Translations under genes and position numbers: made by a program
Assembly: GCF_008634025.1 (NCBI RefSeq)
Contig: NZ_PDCM01000002.1
Coordinates: 3,947,501-4,011,500, forward strand
Direction: 5' to 3'
Length of the DNA stretch: 64,000 nucleotides
Source of the DNA: Streptomyces albofaciens JCM 4342
GTDB taxonomy: Bacteria; Actinomycetota; Actinomycetes; Streptomycetales; Streptomycetaceae
Notes under the pieces: generated by a model
The model's input: only the letters and a program-made list of their open reading frames with translations
The model's database searches: none
Told to the model about the DNA's origin: nothing
Part shown: positions 17,995 to 26,647 of the stretch, piece by piece
Layout of the letters: every line of letters starts with the position of its first letter
Position numbering within the stretch: the stretch's first letter is position 1

Positions 17995-19842
17995 TCAGCC
18001 CGCCGGCCCGGCCGTACCGGACGGTGACGGGCTCGGTCCCGTCGTCGGCTCCCCCGCCGTGGGCGCCGGCGTCGGTGCGGAACTGGGTGTGGGCGACGCG
18101 GTCGGGTGGTGCGTCGGGTCCGGCGCCGGTGAGGCCGGCCTCGGGCCGGGGTGGTGTCCGGGGCCGGGCTCCGGGGGGTGCCCGCCGGGCCCCGGCCGGT
18201 GGTCGCCGCCCGCGCCCCACCCCTCCAGCGTCACCGTCGTGCCGCCGGGCGCGAGCGTGATCCGCGCGTTCCAGTAGCCGTCCGGTTCGCGGCCGTGGTC
18301 CACGGTCACCACGAGCGTGCCGGACTCTCCGGGGACGAGCACCCCGGCCGTGCCGCTCAGCCGCAGCCACGGCGCGCCCGACCGCGCCGTCCAGTGCACC
18401 GGCTCGCCGCCGGACGCGGTGAGCGTGATGACCGTACCGGCGCCGCTCGGCCGGGCCGTGACGGTCAGCCGTCCGGGGCCGGTGCGGGAGCGGTCCGGCT
18501 CGCCGGGGCGCAGCGGCATCCCGTCAGCACCGACGACCTGCACCGACACGGCGGGCAGACCGCTCGCGGCGGGCGGCCCGGCGGAGGTCCGCGCGCTGCC
18601 CGCGTTCTCGTACGGGGCGCCGTCGAGCGCGCCGGAGCCGTCCGCCTCGCCGGCCGTCACCGCCGGTCCCTCCCCCTCTCCGGTCGACGGCGCGCCCCGG
18701 TAGGCGGCCCACAGGGCGAGCACCGGCGCCACCAGCACGGTGGCGAGCACGGTCGTGGTCACGGCCCGGGTCCGCGCCCGGCGGCGGGTCGCCGGATCCT
18801 TGGGGCGGACGGGGAAGCCACGCCGGTCGTAGCGAGGAGAACCGTTTACGCCCGCGGAGCGGCCCGTGCGCCCCGAGCGCGGCGGGACGCCCGCGCCCGC
18901 CACGCCCTCGGCACGCCCCGAACGCGAGCCGCGCGCCGCCGCCATGGCCGTGCACACGGCCGTACGGGGAGCGGTGACCATCGGCAGCGCGCCGTGGCCG
19001 AGGGGCGCGGTGCCCGGCCAGGGGCCGTGCGCGGTGGCCCGCTCGGCCGTACGGCGGCACTCGGCACAGTCGTCCACGTGCCGGACCAGCTCCCGGCGCA
19101 GCGCGCCCCCCAGCAGCATCTGGTGGTCGCCGGCGAGCTGGGCGACGTCCGGGCAGCGGCCGAACTCGACGACGGCGAGCGCGGCGCGGGTGCGCTCGAC
19201 CTCGCAGGAGGCGGCCGCCAGGAGGGTGCGGGTGGCGGTGAGGTCGCCGCCGAGGACGGCGGCGACCTCTTCCGTGGACAGGCGGTGGCGTACCGACAGC
19301 TCCAGCGCCTCGCGCTGCTCGGGGGTCGTGCCGGCGGCCTCCGGCCAGGCCAGGGAGGCCAGTTCGCGGCGGCGGCGCGCCGCGTCGGGGGTGCCGCCGG
19401 GAGCGGCCGGGGCTCCGAAGGCGGCGGACGCGCCCATGCCGAAGGTGGTGACGCCTTGGTTCGTGGCGGGGGCCGTACCGGCCCCGGCGGGCGGGGCCGC
19501 CGGTTCCGCGGGAACTCCGGTACCGTGGTCCGTTCCGCCGTCCGGGGCCCGGTCCGAGAGCCGCCGCAGGCAGGCCCACCGGGCCAGCGCGTACAGCCAG
19601 GAGCGGTAGAGGGCGGCGTCGGGGGGCCGCCGGCCGTGGTGCCGCTCGGCGACGGCGAGCACCTCGCCGAGGACGGCGGTGGCCGCGTCGTGCTCGCACA
19701 GGACGGACAGGCAGTAGGTGAACAGGCCGTCCAGGTGGGGTGCGTAGCGCTCGGGGAGGCTCGGCACGACGCGGCGGCCGTCGTCGTGCGCCTGATGTGC
19801 GCCGGTGGCGTGCGTGGGGTGATCGGACCTGCTGCTCATCAC
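17995..19842 (-). CDS. Membrane protein: sigma-like N-terminus, zinc-finger motif and BACON-like outer domain
   Basis: A 615-residue mosaic. Residues 30-235 look like an ECF sigma-type region: a region-2-like helix set (LFTYCLSVLCEHDAATAVL, YRSWLYALARWACLRRL), then EQREALELSVRHRLSTEEVA resembling region 4. HVDDCAECRRTAER near residue 275 is the H-x3-C-x2-C signature of anti-sigma zinc domains. One membrane helix follows (TTVLATVLVAPVLALWAAY). The outer part includes GEPVHWTARSGAPWLRLSG, a BACON-type Ig-like fold, and a Pro/Thr/Ser-rich tail. The start may be leaderless: TACCGT lies six bases before GTG-ATG. Function unknown, probably envelope sensing. Confidence 0.75.
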   Translation of the reverse strand: MMSSRSDHPTHATGAHQAHDDGRRVVPSLPERYAPHLDGLFTYCLSVLCEHDAATAVLGEVLAVAERHHGRRPPDAALYRSWLYALARWACLRRLSDRAPDGGTDHGTGVPAEPAAPPAGAGTAPATNQGVTTFGMGASAAFGAPAAPGGTPDAARRRRELASLAWPEAAGTTPEQREALELSVRHRLSTEEVAAVLGGDLTATRTLLAAASCEVERTRAALAVVEFGRCPDVAQLAGDHQMLLGGALRRELVRHVDDCAECRRTAERATAHGPWPGTAPLGHGALPMVTAPRTAVCTAMAAARGSRSGRAEGVAGAGVPPRSGRTGRSAGVNGSPRYDRRGFPVRPKDPATRRRARTRAVTTTVLATVLVAPVLALWAAYRGAPSTGEGEGPAVTAGEADGSGALDGAPYENAGSARTSAGPPAASGLPAVSVQVVGADGMPLRPGEPDRSRTGPGRLTVTARPSGAGTVITLTASGGEPVHWTARSGAPWLRLSGTAGVLVPGESGTLVVTVDHGREPDGYWNARITLAPGGTTVTLEGWGAGGDHRPGPGGHPPEPGPGHHPGPRPASPAPDPTHHPTASPTPSSAPTPAPTAGEPTTGPSPSPSGTAGPAG

Positions 19843-20078
19843 CCGGCGACGGTAGGCGGGGGATGCGGGGCCTATCGCGCCGCATGGCCTCTTTTAATCC
19901 GTACGGGTGGTCTTCTCCCTCGAAAGGGGACCCAAGGCCCTGGTTTCCCACTCGACGACCGTGTGCACATCCCGTACCGGCCGCCCGCACGCGCCCCACC
20001 GGCCCCCGCCCGTTCACCTCGAAACTGATCGGCGGCCGCCCGCCCGCGTTGTCACACCCCACGGCTACGGTGAACCCC
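19843..20078. promoter_or_regulatory. Divergent intergenic region, BACON protein / radA
   Basis: Contains the minus-strand -10-like TACCGT (complement of 19849-19854) for the leaderless BACON gene. On the radA side I see only a weak element. No repeat or RNA structure stands out. Confidence 0.3.
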
Positions 20079-21539
20079 ATGGCGACTCGTAAATCCTCGG
20101 CCAAGGAGCGGCCCTCGTACCGCTGCACCGAATGCGGCTGGACCACCGCGAAGTGGCTCGGCCGCTGCCCGGAGTGCCAGGCGTGGGGCACGGTCGAGGA
20201 GTTCGGCGGCGCCCCCGCCGTCCGGACGACCGCGCCCGGCCGCGTCACGACGGCCGCGCTGCCCATCGGCCAGGTGGACGGCCGCCAGGCCACCGCCCGC
20301 TCCACGGGCGTGGACGAGCTGGACCGGGTGCTCGGCGGCGGCCTGGTCCCCGGCGCCGTGGTGCTGCTCGCCGGCGAGCCCGGCGTCGGCAAGTCCACCC
20401 TGCTGCTGGACGTGGCCGCCAAGGCCGCGAGCGACGACCATCGCACGCTGTATGTGACGGGCGAGGAGTCCGCGAGCCAGGTGCGGCTGCGCGCCGACCG
20501 CATCGGCGCCATCGACGACCACCTCTACCTCGCCGCCGAGACCGACCTGTCCGCCGTCCTGGGCCACCTGGACTCGGTCAAGCCGTCCCTGCTGATCGTG
20601 GACTCCGTCCAGACCGTCGCCTCCCCCGAGATCGACGGCGCGCCCGGCGGCATGGCGCAGGTCCGCGAGGTGGCCGGCGCCCTGATCCGCGCGTCCAAGG
20701 AGCGCGGCATGGCCACCCTGCTGGTCGGCCACGTCACCAAGGACGGCGCCATCGCGGGCCCCCGCCTCCTGGAGCACCTGGTCGATGTCGTACTGAATTT
20801 CGAAGGGGACCGGCACGCCCGCCTGCGCCTGGTGCGCGGTGTGAAGAACCGCTACGGCACCACCGACGAGGTCGGCTGCTTCGAGCTGCACGACGAGGGC
20901 ATCACCGGCCTCGCCGACCCGTCCGGCCTCTTCCTCACCCGCCGCGACGAGCCCGTGCCCGGCACGTGCCTCACGGTCACCCTGGAGGGCCGCCGCCCGC
21001 TGGTCGCCGAGGTGCAGGCGCTGACCGTCGACACCCAGATCCCGTCCCCCCGCCGCACCACCTCCGGCCTGGAGACCTCCCGCGTCTCGATGATGCTGGC
21101 CGTGCTGGAGCAGCGCGGGCGCATCGCCGCCCTGGGCAAGCGCGACATCTACAGCGCCACGGTCGGCGGTGTGAAGCTGACCGAGCCGGCCGCGGACCTC
21201 GCCGTGGCGCTCGCGCTGGCCAGCGCCGCCAGCGACACCCCGCTGCCGAAGAACCTGGTCGCGATCGGCGAGGTGGGCCTGGCGGGCGAGGTCCGGCGGG
21301 TGACGGGCGTGCAGCGCCGACTGGCCGAAGCGGCCCGCCTCGGCTTCACCCACGCCCTGGTCCCGGCCGACCCGGGCAGGATCCCGGCGGGCATGCGGGT
21401 GCTGGAGGTGGCCGATGTGGGCGAGGCGCTGCGCGTGCTGCCCAGGCGCCCGCGCCGCGAGGCGCCGCGCGAGAAGGCCTCCGCCGGGAAGTCCCCGGCC
21501 GGGCAGGCGGGTCCGGGTGGTGACGCCCCTGCCTCGTGA
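20079..21539 (+). CDS. radA: DNA repair protein RadA
   Basis: RecA-like ATPase, 486 residues, that drives branch migration in recombination and helps process stalled forks. It has the N-terminal zinc finger with Cys16, Cys19, Cys30 and Cys33 (CTECGW...GRCPEC), Walker A GEPGVGKST near residue 104, the RadA-specific KNRYGTTDEVG, and a Lon-protease-like C-terminal domain. The order radA-disA is conserved in many Gram-positives, and RadA is reported to inhibit DisA in Bacillus and mycobacteria. An in-frame GTG three codons upstream is an alternative start, and ribosome-site support is weak for both. Confidence 0.96.
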   Translation: MATRKSSAKERPSYRCTECGWTTAKWLGRCPECQAWGTVEEFGGAPAVRTTAPGRVTTAALPIGQVDGRQATARSTGVDELDRVLGGGLVPGAVVLLAGEPGVGKSTLLLDVAAKAASDDHRTLYVTGEESASQVRLRADRIGAIDDHLYLAAETDLSAVLGHLDSVKPSLLIVDSVQTVASPEIDGAPGGMAQVREVAGALIRASKERGMATLLVGHVTKDGAIAGPRLLEHLVDVVLNFEGDRHARLRLVRGVKNRYGTTDEVGCFELHDEGITGLADPSGLFLTRRDEPVPGTCLTVTLEGRRPLVAEVQALTVDTQIPSPRRTTSGLETSRVSMMLAVLEQRGRIAALGKRDIYSATVGGVKLTEPAADLAVALALASAASDTPLPKNLVAIGEVGLAGEVRRVTGVQRRLAEAARLGFTHALVPADPGRIPAGMRVLEVADVGEALRVLPRRPRREAPREKASAGKSPAGQAGPGGDAPAS

Positions 21540-21747
21540 GGCGGTGCCCGCCGCGCGGGCGGCAGCCCGTCCCCGGGCGGACGGCGGGCTTTTACAGACA
21601 GCCTCTAGCCTGGGCGCCGGTAGACTTTGCCCCGGTCTCGCCTGTCAATGAAGTCATGCCGTCGGCCCACGCAGCCCGTGAGCTGCGTGACCAAGGCATC
21701 TGCCGGGCGGCCTGCGGCACCGACAGACCTTGCGACGGAGGAGTGCA

Positions 21748-22902
21748 GTGGCAGCCAACGACCGGGCATCGTCGTCTGGTGGCAGGTCCGGTTGGGGGCC
21801 GCCCACCCGGAGGTCGGGCGACGGCGGCGGTACGGACGGCCTGATGCGGGCCTCGCTGAGCGCCGTCGCGCCCGGTACGGCGCTGCGCGACGGCCTGGAG
21901 CGCATTCTGCGCGGCAACACCGGCGGTCTGATCGTCCTGGGCTTCGACAAGACCGTCGAGTCGATGTGCACCGGCGGCTTCGTGCTGGACGTGGAGTTCT
22001 CCGCGACCCGGCTGCGCGAGCTGTGCAAGCTGGACGGCGCCCTGGTCCTGGACAAGGACATCACCAAGATCCTGCGGGCCGGTGTGCAGCTGGTCCCGGA
22101 CGCCTCCATCCCCACCGAGGAGACCGGCACCCGCCACCGCACCGCCCAGCGCGTCTCGATACAGGCCGGTTTCCCGGTCGTCTCGGTCAGCCAGTCGATG
22201 CGCCTGATCGCGCTGTACGTGGACGGTGAGCGCCGCGTCCTGGAGGAGTCGGCGGCCATCCTCTCCCGCGCCAACCAGGCCCTGGCCACCCTGGAGCGCT
22301 ACAAGCTCCGCCTGGACGAGGTCGCCGGCACGCTGTCCGCGCTGGAGATCGAGGACCTGGTCACGGTCCGGGACGTCACCGCGGTCGCGCAGCGCCTGGA
22401 GATGGTGCGCCGCATCGCGACCGAGATCGCCGAGTACGTGGTCGAGCTGGGCACCGACGGCCGGCTGCTCTCCCTCCAGCTGGACGAGCTGATCGCGGGC
22501 GTCGAGCCGGAGCGCGAGCTGGTCGCCCGCGACTACGTCCCCGAGCCGACGGCCAAGCGCTCCCGTACGGTGCCCGAGGCACTGTCCGAGCTGGACGCGC
22601 TCAGCCACGCCGAGCTGCTGGAACTGCCCATCGTGGCACGCGCCCTGGGCTACAGCGGCTCGCCCGAGACGCTGGACTCGGCGGTCTCGCCGCGCGGCTT
22701 CCGGCTGCTGGCGAAGGTGCCGCGGCTGCCGGGCGCCGTCATCGACCGGCTGGTCGACCACTTCGGCGGCCTCCAGAAGCTGCTCGCGGCCAGCGTGGAC
22801 GACCTCCAGGCGGTGGACGGGGTCGGCGAGGCCCGCGCCCGGTCCGTCCGGGAAGGCCTGTCCCGGCTGGCGGAGTCGTCGATCCTCGAACGGTACGTGT
22901 AA
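21748..22902 (+). CDS. disA: Diadenylate cyclase DisA
   Basis: Makes cyclic di-AMP from two ATP while scanning DNA for branched structures. In streptomycetes c-di-AMP controls osmotic balance, potassium uptake and some cell-wall hydrolases. The 384-residue protein has the DAC domain with DGA (residues 96-98) and RHR (129-131), a long helical spine, and a C-terminal HhH DNA-binding domain ([16 protein letters not shown]). The GTG start has GACGGAGG four to ten bases upstream. It lies 208 bases behind radA. That gap has -10-like TAGACT at 21622 but no convincing -35. Confidence 0.97.
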   Translation: MAANDRASSSGGRSGWGPPTRRSGDGGGTDGLMRASLSAVAPGTALRDGLERILRGNTGGLIVLGFDKTVESMCTGGFVLDVEFSATRLRELCKLDGALVLDKDITKILRAGVQLVPDASIPTEETGTRHRTAQRVSIQAGFPVVSVSQSMRLIALYVDGERRVLEESAAILSRANQALATLERYKLRLDEVAGTLSALEIEDLVTVRDVTAVAQRLEMVRRIATEIAEYVVELGTDGRLLSLQLDELIAGVEPERELVARDYVPEPTAKRSRTVPEALSELDALSHAELLELPIVARALGYSGSPETLDSAVSPRGFRLLAKVPRLPGAVIDRLVDHFGGLQKLLAASVDDLQAVDGVGEARARSVREGLSRLAESSILERYV

Positions 22903-22973
22903 GGCTCCCGGCCCTCGGACCGTACGCGCGGCCCGAAACGGCGTACACGCGCGGGCGTCCACCCCGCGTTCGG

Positions 22974-23068
22974 GCACCCGTGCCACATGTGGGCGCCCGT
23001 GCCACGTGCGGGCACCCGTGCCACGTGCGGGCACCCGTGCCACGTGCGGGCACCCGTGCCACGTGCAG
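22974..23068. repeat. Five tandem 19-bp units containing CACGTG
   Basis: Units at 22974, 22993, 23012, 23031 and 23050 follow GCACCCGTGCCACGTGCGG, with CACATG in the first and CACGTG in the others. A sixth, decayed unit follows. They lie between the converging disA and epimerase genes. The units touch without spacers, so this is not a CRISPR array. Confidence 0.92.
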
Positions 23069-23123
23069 GCGTCCAATGCCGGGTGCGGGCGTCCGTACGC
23101 CCGCACGCCGCCGACCGCTCACC

Positions 23124-24107
23124 TCACCCGCGCAGGAACGCCTCCTCCTTCTCCGGCGCCAGCCCGATCGGCTGCCGGGGCCGCGTCGGGGGCGGCCCGT
23201 CCAGCTTCCGGAGCCACTCCCAGGTGTCGGCCACCGTCCGGGCCACCGGCCGGCAGCGCAGCCCGGCCCCGTGCGCCTTGGCCGGGTTGCCGCGGTGGAT
23301 GGCGTCGTACAGCTCGCCCGGCGGCAGCCAGACGGGCAGTTCCGTCCAGGGGGTCAGGCCCGCCGCCAGGATCTCTTCCGGCCCGCTCCAGCGCAGTTCC
23401 GCGTCCGACCCGGTGACCTCCACACACGCCTCCAGCAGCTCGCCCATCGTGGCGTGCCCGGGCTCGCTGATGAGGTTGTACGGGCCGGACAGCCCGGTCT
23501 CGGCGGCGTGCAGGACCCACTCGGCCAGGTCGCGGACGTCGATGTACTGAAGGCCCAGGTCCCGCGGGCCCGGCGCGAGCACCGGGCCGCCGCGGGCGAT
23601 GCGCGTCAGCCACCAGGGGAGCCGGCCGATGTTCTCCCACGGGCCGAGGATCAGTCCGGCGCGCGCCAGTACCGTACGGTCCTCGCCGAAGGCCGCCAGC
23701 GCGGCCAGTTCCCCGCCGCGCTTGTCCTCCGCGTACGCCACCGCGTCGGCGTCCGGGGAGCCCTCCACCAGCGGGCTGGCCTCGGTGTGCCCGGGTCCGG
23801 CCGGGTGCCGGTACACCGAGCCGGTGGACACGTACACATACCGCCCGGCCCGGTCCGCCAGCAGCCGGGCCGCGTCGCGCACCGCGGTCGGCGCCCAGGC
23901 CCAGGTGTCCACGACGACGTCCCAGGTGCCGTCGGCGAGCGCGGCGAGGGTGGCCGCGTCGGTGCGGTCGCCGTGCACGACGGCCGTTCCCGGGACCGGT
24001 GCGTGCTGCCCCCGGTGGAAGACCGTGACCTGCCAGCCGCGGGCCAGCGCGGCCTCGGTGACCGCGCGCCCCACGAACTCCGTTCCGCCCAGCATCAAAA
24101 GCTTCAT
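23124..24107 (-). CDS. NAD-dependent epimerase/dehydratase (extended SDR)
   Basis: A 327-residue Rossmann protein. The N-terminus MKLLMLGGTEFVGRAVTEAA gives the GGTxxxG cofactor motif. The catalytic-type motif is altered: after YVYVSTGSVYRHP the YAEDKRGGE segment carries the Y-x3-K pair. RPVARTVADTWEWL near the end is typical of the family. Substrate is probably a nucleotide sugar or small metabolite, not determinable here. It is a single gene converging on disA across the 19-bp repeat array. Confidence 0.82.
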   Translation of the reverse strand: MKLLMLGGTEFVGRAVTEAALARGWQVTVFHRGQHAPVPGTAVVHGDRTDAATLAALADGTWDVVVDTWAWAPTAVRDAARLLADRAGRYVYVSTGSVYRHPAGPGHTEASPLVEGSPDADAVAYAEDKRGGELAALAAFGEDRTVLARAGLILGPWENIGRLPWWLTRIARGGPVLAPGPRDLGLQYIDVRDLAEWVLHAAETGLSGPYNLISEPGHATMGELLEACVEVTGSDAELRWSGPEEILAAGLTPWTELPVWLPPGELYDAIHRGNPAKAHGAGLRCRPVARTVADTWEWLRKLDGPPPTRPRQPIGLAPEKEEAFLRG

Positions 24108-24228
24108 GACACCGACTGTGCCGGATCATGGCGGGGCGGGGCCATGGATGCACGCTCTCGGCGCAATCGCCGTCGGCGCGGGGGGCGTTGTCCGGCCACG
24201 TTCGAACGCCCGTCTTCGGGGTGGCGGT

Positions 24229-25056
24229 TCAGTCCTTGGCCAGTACGAACGACGTCCGTACCGCGGCCAGCCCGCCCACCTTGGCCTCGACCCGGTACTC
24301 ACCGGGCCCGACCGGATCGGCCTGCGGTGTCGCGCACTCCGAGGTGCTGGGCCTGCGGTCCCACTCCACGGTCCGGGTGACCGAGCCGCCCGCCGGCACC
24401 TGTACGGGCGCGCTGCCGCCGCTGCCGGGCGGGCAGTCGCCGGAGGACCAGACCCGCTCGTCCTCGGAGGTCCCGGTTATGGTCAGCGCCGCGTAACCGC
24501 GGCCGAGGTCGACCTTGCAGGCGCTGTCGGCCGTGTTCTCGACGGTGACCTCGAACTTGGGCTTCTCGCCGGGCCCATAGGTGTCCTTCAGGCTGCGCAG
24601 CTTCAACTTGGTGTCGTCCTGCGCGCAGTTCGGGAGCGCGGAGCCGGCCGGTACGGTGACGGCGCCGCCGCCCTCTCCTATGGGACCGCCGCCGGAGCCC
24701 GAGGTGCCGCCGCTGCCGCCCGTGCCACCGCCGGAACCGGCGGCACCGCCGCCCGAGTCGCCGGCGCCGCCGGAGCCCGGTCCGGACCCGCCGCTGCCAC
24801 CGCCCGACTCGTCGCGGCCGCCCGGCTTTTGGCTGATCCCGGAATCCGTGGCGTTCGGACCCGGTGTGATGGACGTGGCGGGCCCCGGCGCACCCTGGCC
24901 CTTGCCCTCGCCGCCGGTCTTCCCGTCGTCGCCGCTCCAGTTGAGGGCCCACACCACCAACAGGACGAGCAGGGCGAGGATGGCCAGCGCAACGGCCCTC
25001 CGCCGCCAGTAGATGGAGGAGGGAAGCGGCCCGATCGGATTGCGCAGAGATCCCAC
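24229..25056 (-). CDS. Membrane-anchored protein with Gly/Ser linker and Ig-like outer domain
   Basis: A 275-residue protein of unknown function. A membrane helix near residues 22-41 (VALAILALLVLLVVWAL) follows a basic stretch. A long Gly/Ser-rich linker (residues 75-130) leads to an outer domain starting near PNCAQDDTKLKLRSLKDTYG, with four Cys and FEVTVENTADSACKVDLG, resembling intracellular-proteinase-inhibitor or Ig-like beta sandwiches. It is divergent from the PAP2 gene. The similar plan of its neighbours (anchor, linker, outer beta domain) suggests an envelope role. Confidence 0.72.
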   Translation of the reverse strand: MGSLRNPIGPLPSSIYWRRRAVALAILALLVLLVVWALNWSGDDGKTGGEGKGQGAPGPATSITPGPNATDSGISQKPGGRDESGGGSGGSGPGSGGAGDSGGGAAGSGGGTGGSGGTSGSGGGPIGEGGGAVTVPAGSALPNCAQDDTKLKLRSLKDTYGPGEKPKFEVTVENTADSACKVDLGRGYAALTITGTSEDERVWSSGDCPPGSGGSAPVQVPAGGSVTRTVEWDRRPSTSECATPQADPVGPGEYRVEAKVGGLAAVRTSFVLAKD

Positions 25057-25285
25057 GCGGAAACTCTACGAGAGATCAGCTGTCACACCGGCCAGTACCC
25101 GCCGCACGAAGCTGCAACTTTTCAGATCATCGGCACGGAAGCGGGGTGCGGCGGCGTCCCCGGCCATGATCCCTTCGTGCTCGCCGGCCGCCCGCACCCC
25201 TCGCCGGCCACCCACTTTCGTCGGGGGGACCCCTTGACGTTCGCCAGATGCGGCTTTGACGTAACAGTCCGTACCGTATGCGTTC

Positions 25286-25870
25286 ATGTACAGCACCGAT
25301 CTCTATCGCGTCGTCACCGACTTCGCGCACGACACCCCTGGCTGGATTCATTCGCTGGCCGCCGGCGGCACGGAAGGCGGCATCCTGCTGCTCATGGCTC
25401 TGGCCGTGTTCGGCTGGTGGCGGTCCAGGAAGGGCGAGGAGCGGCTGGTCGCGCTGGCGATCCTGGTACCGATCGGCACGGCCGTCGCCTATCTGGTGAG
25501 TGAGATCGTCAAGAGCCTGGTGGACGAGGAGCGGCCCTGCCGGGCCGTGGCCGGCGCCGCCACGTCCATCGTCCAGTGCCCGCCCCAGGGCGACTGGTCC
25601 TTCCCCAGCAACCACTCGACGATCGCGGCGGCACTGGCCGTCGGCATCGTGTTCGCCTGGCGCGCGGCGGCCTGGCTGGTGCTGCCGATCGCGCTGCTGA
25701 CCGGCTTCTCCCGGGTGTTCGTCGGCGTCCACTACCCGCACGACGTGGTGGCCGGTCTGGCCCTCGGCACCCTGACCGCCACGCTGTGCGTGACGCTGTT
25801 CGCCGGGCCGCTGACCTCGCTGGTCGTCCGGCTGGGGGCGGGGCGCTGGAAGATATTGGTGCGGGCGTAG
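25286..25870 (+). CDS. PAP2-family phosphatase, membrane-embedded
   Basis: A 194-residue membrane phosphatase. The three catalytic motifs are present: KSLVDEERP, FPSNHS and SRVFVGVHYPHD. Members act on phosphatidic acid, undecaprenyl pyrophosphate or related lipids on the outer face of the membrane. About five helices are visible. TTGACG and TATGCG lie just upstream with 15-base spacing. A stretch AAC-N15-CGTT also resembles a SigE-type promoter but would put the transcript start at the ATG. The exact lipid substrate is not known. Confidence 0.87.
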   Translation: MYSTDLYRVVTDFAHDTPGWIHSLAAGGTEGGILLLMALAVFGWWRSRKGEERLVALAILVPIGTAVAYLVSEIVKSLVDEERPCRAVAGAATSIVQCPPQGDWSFPSNHSTIAAALAVGIVFAWRAAAWLVLPIALLTGFSRVFVGVHYPHDVVAGLALGTLTATLCVTLFAGPLTSLVVRLGAGRWKILVRA

Positions 25871-25896
25871 CCCGCTGTCCGGCCGCTCACCGGCCC

Positions 25897-25920
25897 GGGG
25901 GCGTCTCCCTGGACGCCCCC
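25897..25920. terminator. Hairpin between PAP2 and PNPOx-fold genes
   Basis: GGGGGCGTC pairs with GACGCCCCC across a six-base loop between two converging genes. The right arm starts a pair of about 26-bp direct repeats (CGCCGGCCCC-A/G-TG-A/G-TCAC type) that run into the next gene's end. Confidence 0.65.
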
Positions 25921-25959
25921 GCCGGCCCCATGATCACGGACGCCCCGCCGGCCCCGTGG

Positions 25960-26442
25960 TCACGGCGCGTGCCACTCCTCCTTGTGCCCGAAGCCGCGCC
26001 CGTTGTCGATCAACCGCAGCCAGTCCGGGCGGACTTCCCAAAGTGCGGTACGTTCCAGCGCCCCCGCGAGCCGGTCGTCGGCCGCGACGAAGGGGAAGCG
26101 CTCCAGGTACGTACGCCACCCGGCCGCGCGGTCCGCGCCCGTCAGCCGGCGGCAGACGCCCCGGCCCTGCACCCCGGTCAGCCCGGTCCACTCCTGTCCG
26201 TCGCGCTGGGCCGTGAAGGCGACGCGGGCGCCGGGGCCCGTCTCGGCGGCCCGCGCGAAGGCGCGGCCGTGCCGGGTGGACTCGGCGGTGACGAGGACGA
26301 GCGAGGGCGCCGGCCCGTCGGCGGTGGCGTAGAGCACGGCGCACGCCTGCGGCCCCTCGTCGTCGGCGTAGGCCAGCGTCAGCGTCGTGTGCGCGGCCAG
26401 CGCCCGGCGGATCGTGGCCGGGCAGTCGCTTGCGGTGGTCAT
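25960..26442 (-). CDS. Pyridoxamine-5'-phosphate-oxidase-fold protein
   Basis: A 160-residue split-barrel protein. HTTLTLAYADDEGPQACAVLYA and SLVLVTAESTRHGRAF match the FMN/F420/heme-binding PNPOx-like superfamily, as do the middle VAFTAQRDGQEW and the end WLRLIDNGRGFGHKEEW. True PdxH function is unlikely at this length; such proteins act as flavin or F420 reductases or heme-binding proteins. I preferred the ATG at 26442 because GGGAGAG lies five bases upstream. An upstream start would add 11 residues. Confidence 0.75.
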   Translation of the reverse strand: MTTASDCPATIRRALAAHTTLTLAYADDEGPQACAVLYATADGPAPSLVLVTAESTRHGRAFARAAETGPGARVAFTAQRDGQEWTGLTGVQGRGVCRRLTGADRAAGWRTYLERFPFVAADDRLAGALERTALWEVRPDWLRLIDNGRGFGHKEEWHAP

Positions 26443-26470
26443 CGCGGCTCTCCCGCCGGTCCGGTCGGCA

Positions 26471-26485
26471 TCCACATCATGTGGA
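26471..26485. promoter_or_regulatory. 15-bp palindrome TCCACATCATGTGGA
   Basis: A perfect seven-base dyad around a central C, about 30 bases upstream of the PNPOx-fold gene and in the divergent gap with mutY. Operator-like. No regulator gene is adjacent. Confidence 0.4.
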
Positions 26486-26647
26486 CATCCTCACCCCGCG
26501 CGCCCTACGGGCCGCGCACCGGGCCCCATCGCGCCTCGTGGGAGGGGGCGGGTCCGGCCGGGCGTTCCGGCGAGCGGGTGGGCGCATCGTGGCGCGCGCC
26601 CGGTGCGTTTCACGGCGGAGCGCCGTCGTGCCAGGATCGGCAGTGCC

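Noticed and set aside
22974..23068. CRISPR-like regular repeats
   Set aside because: Units abut with no spacers, are only 19 bp, and no cas genes exist nearby; it is a tandem array.
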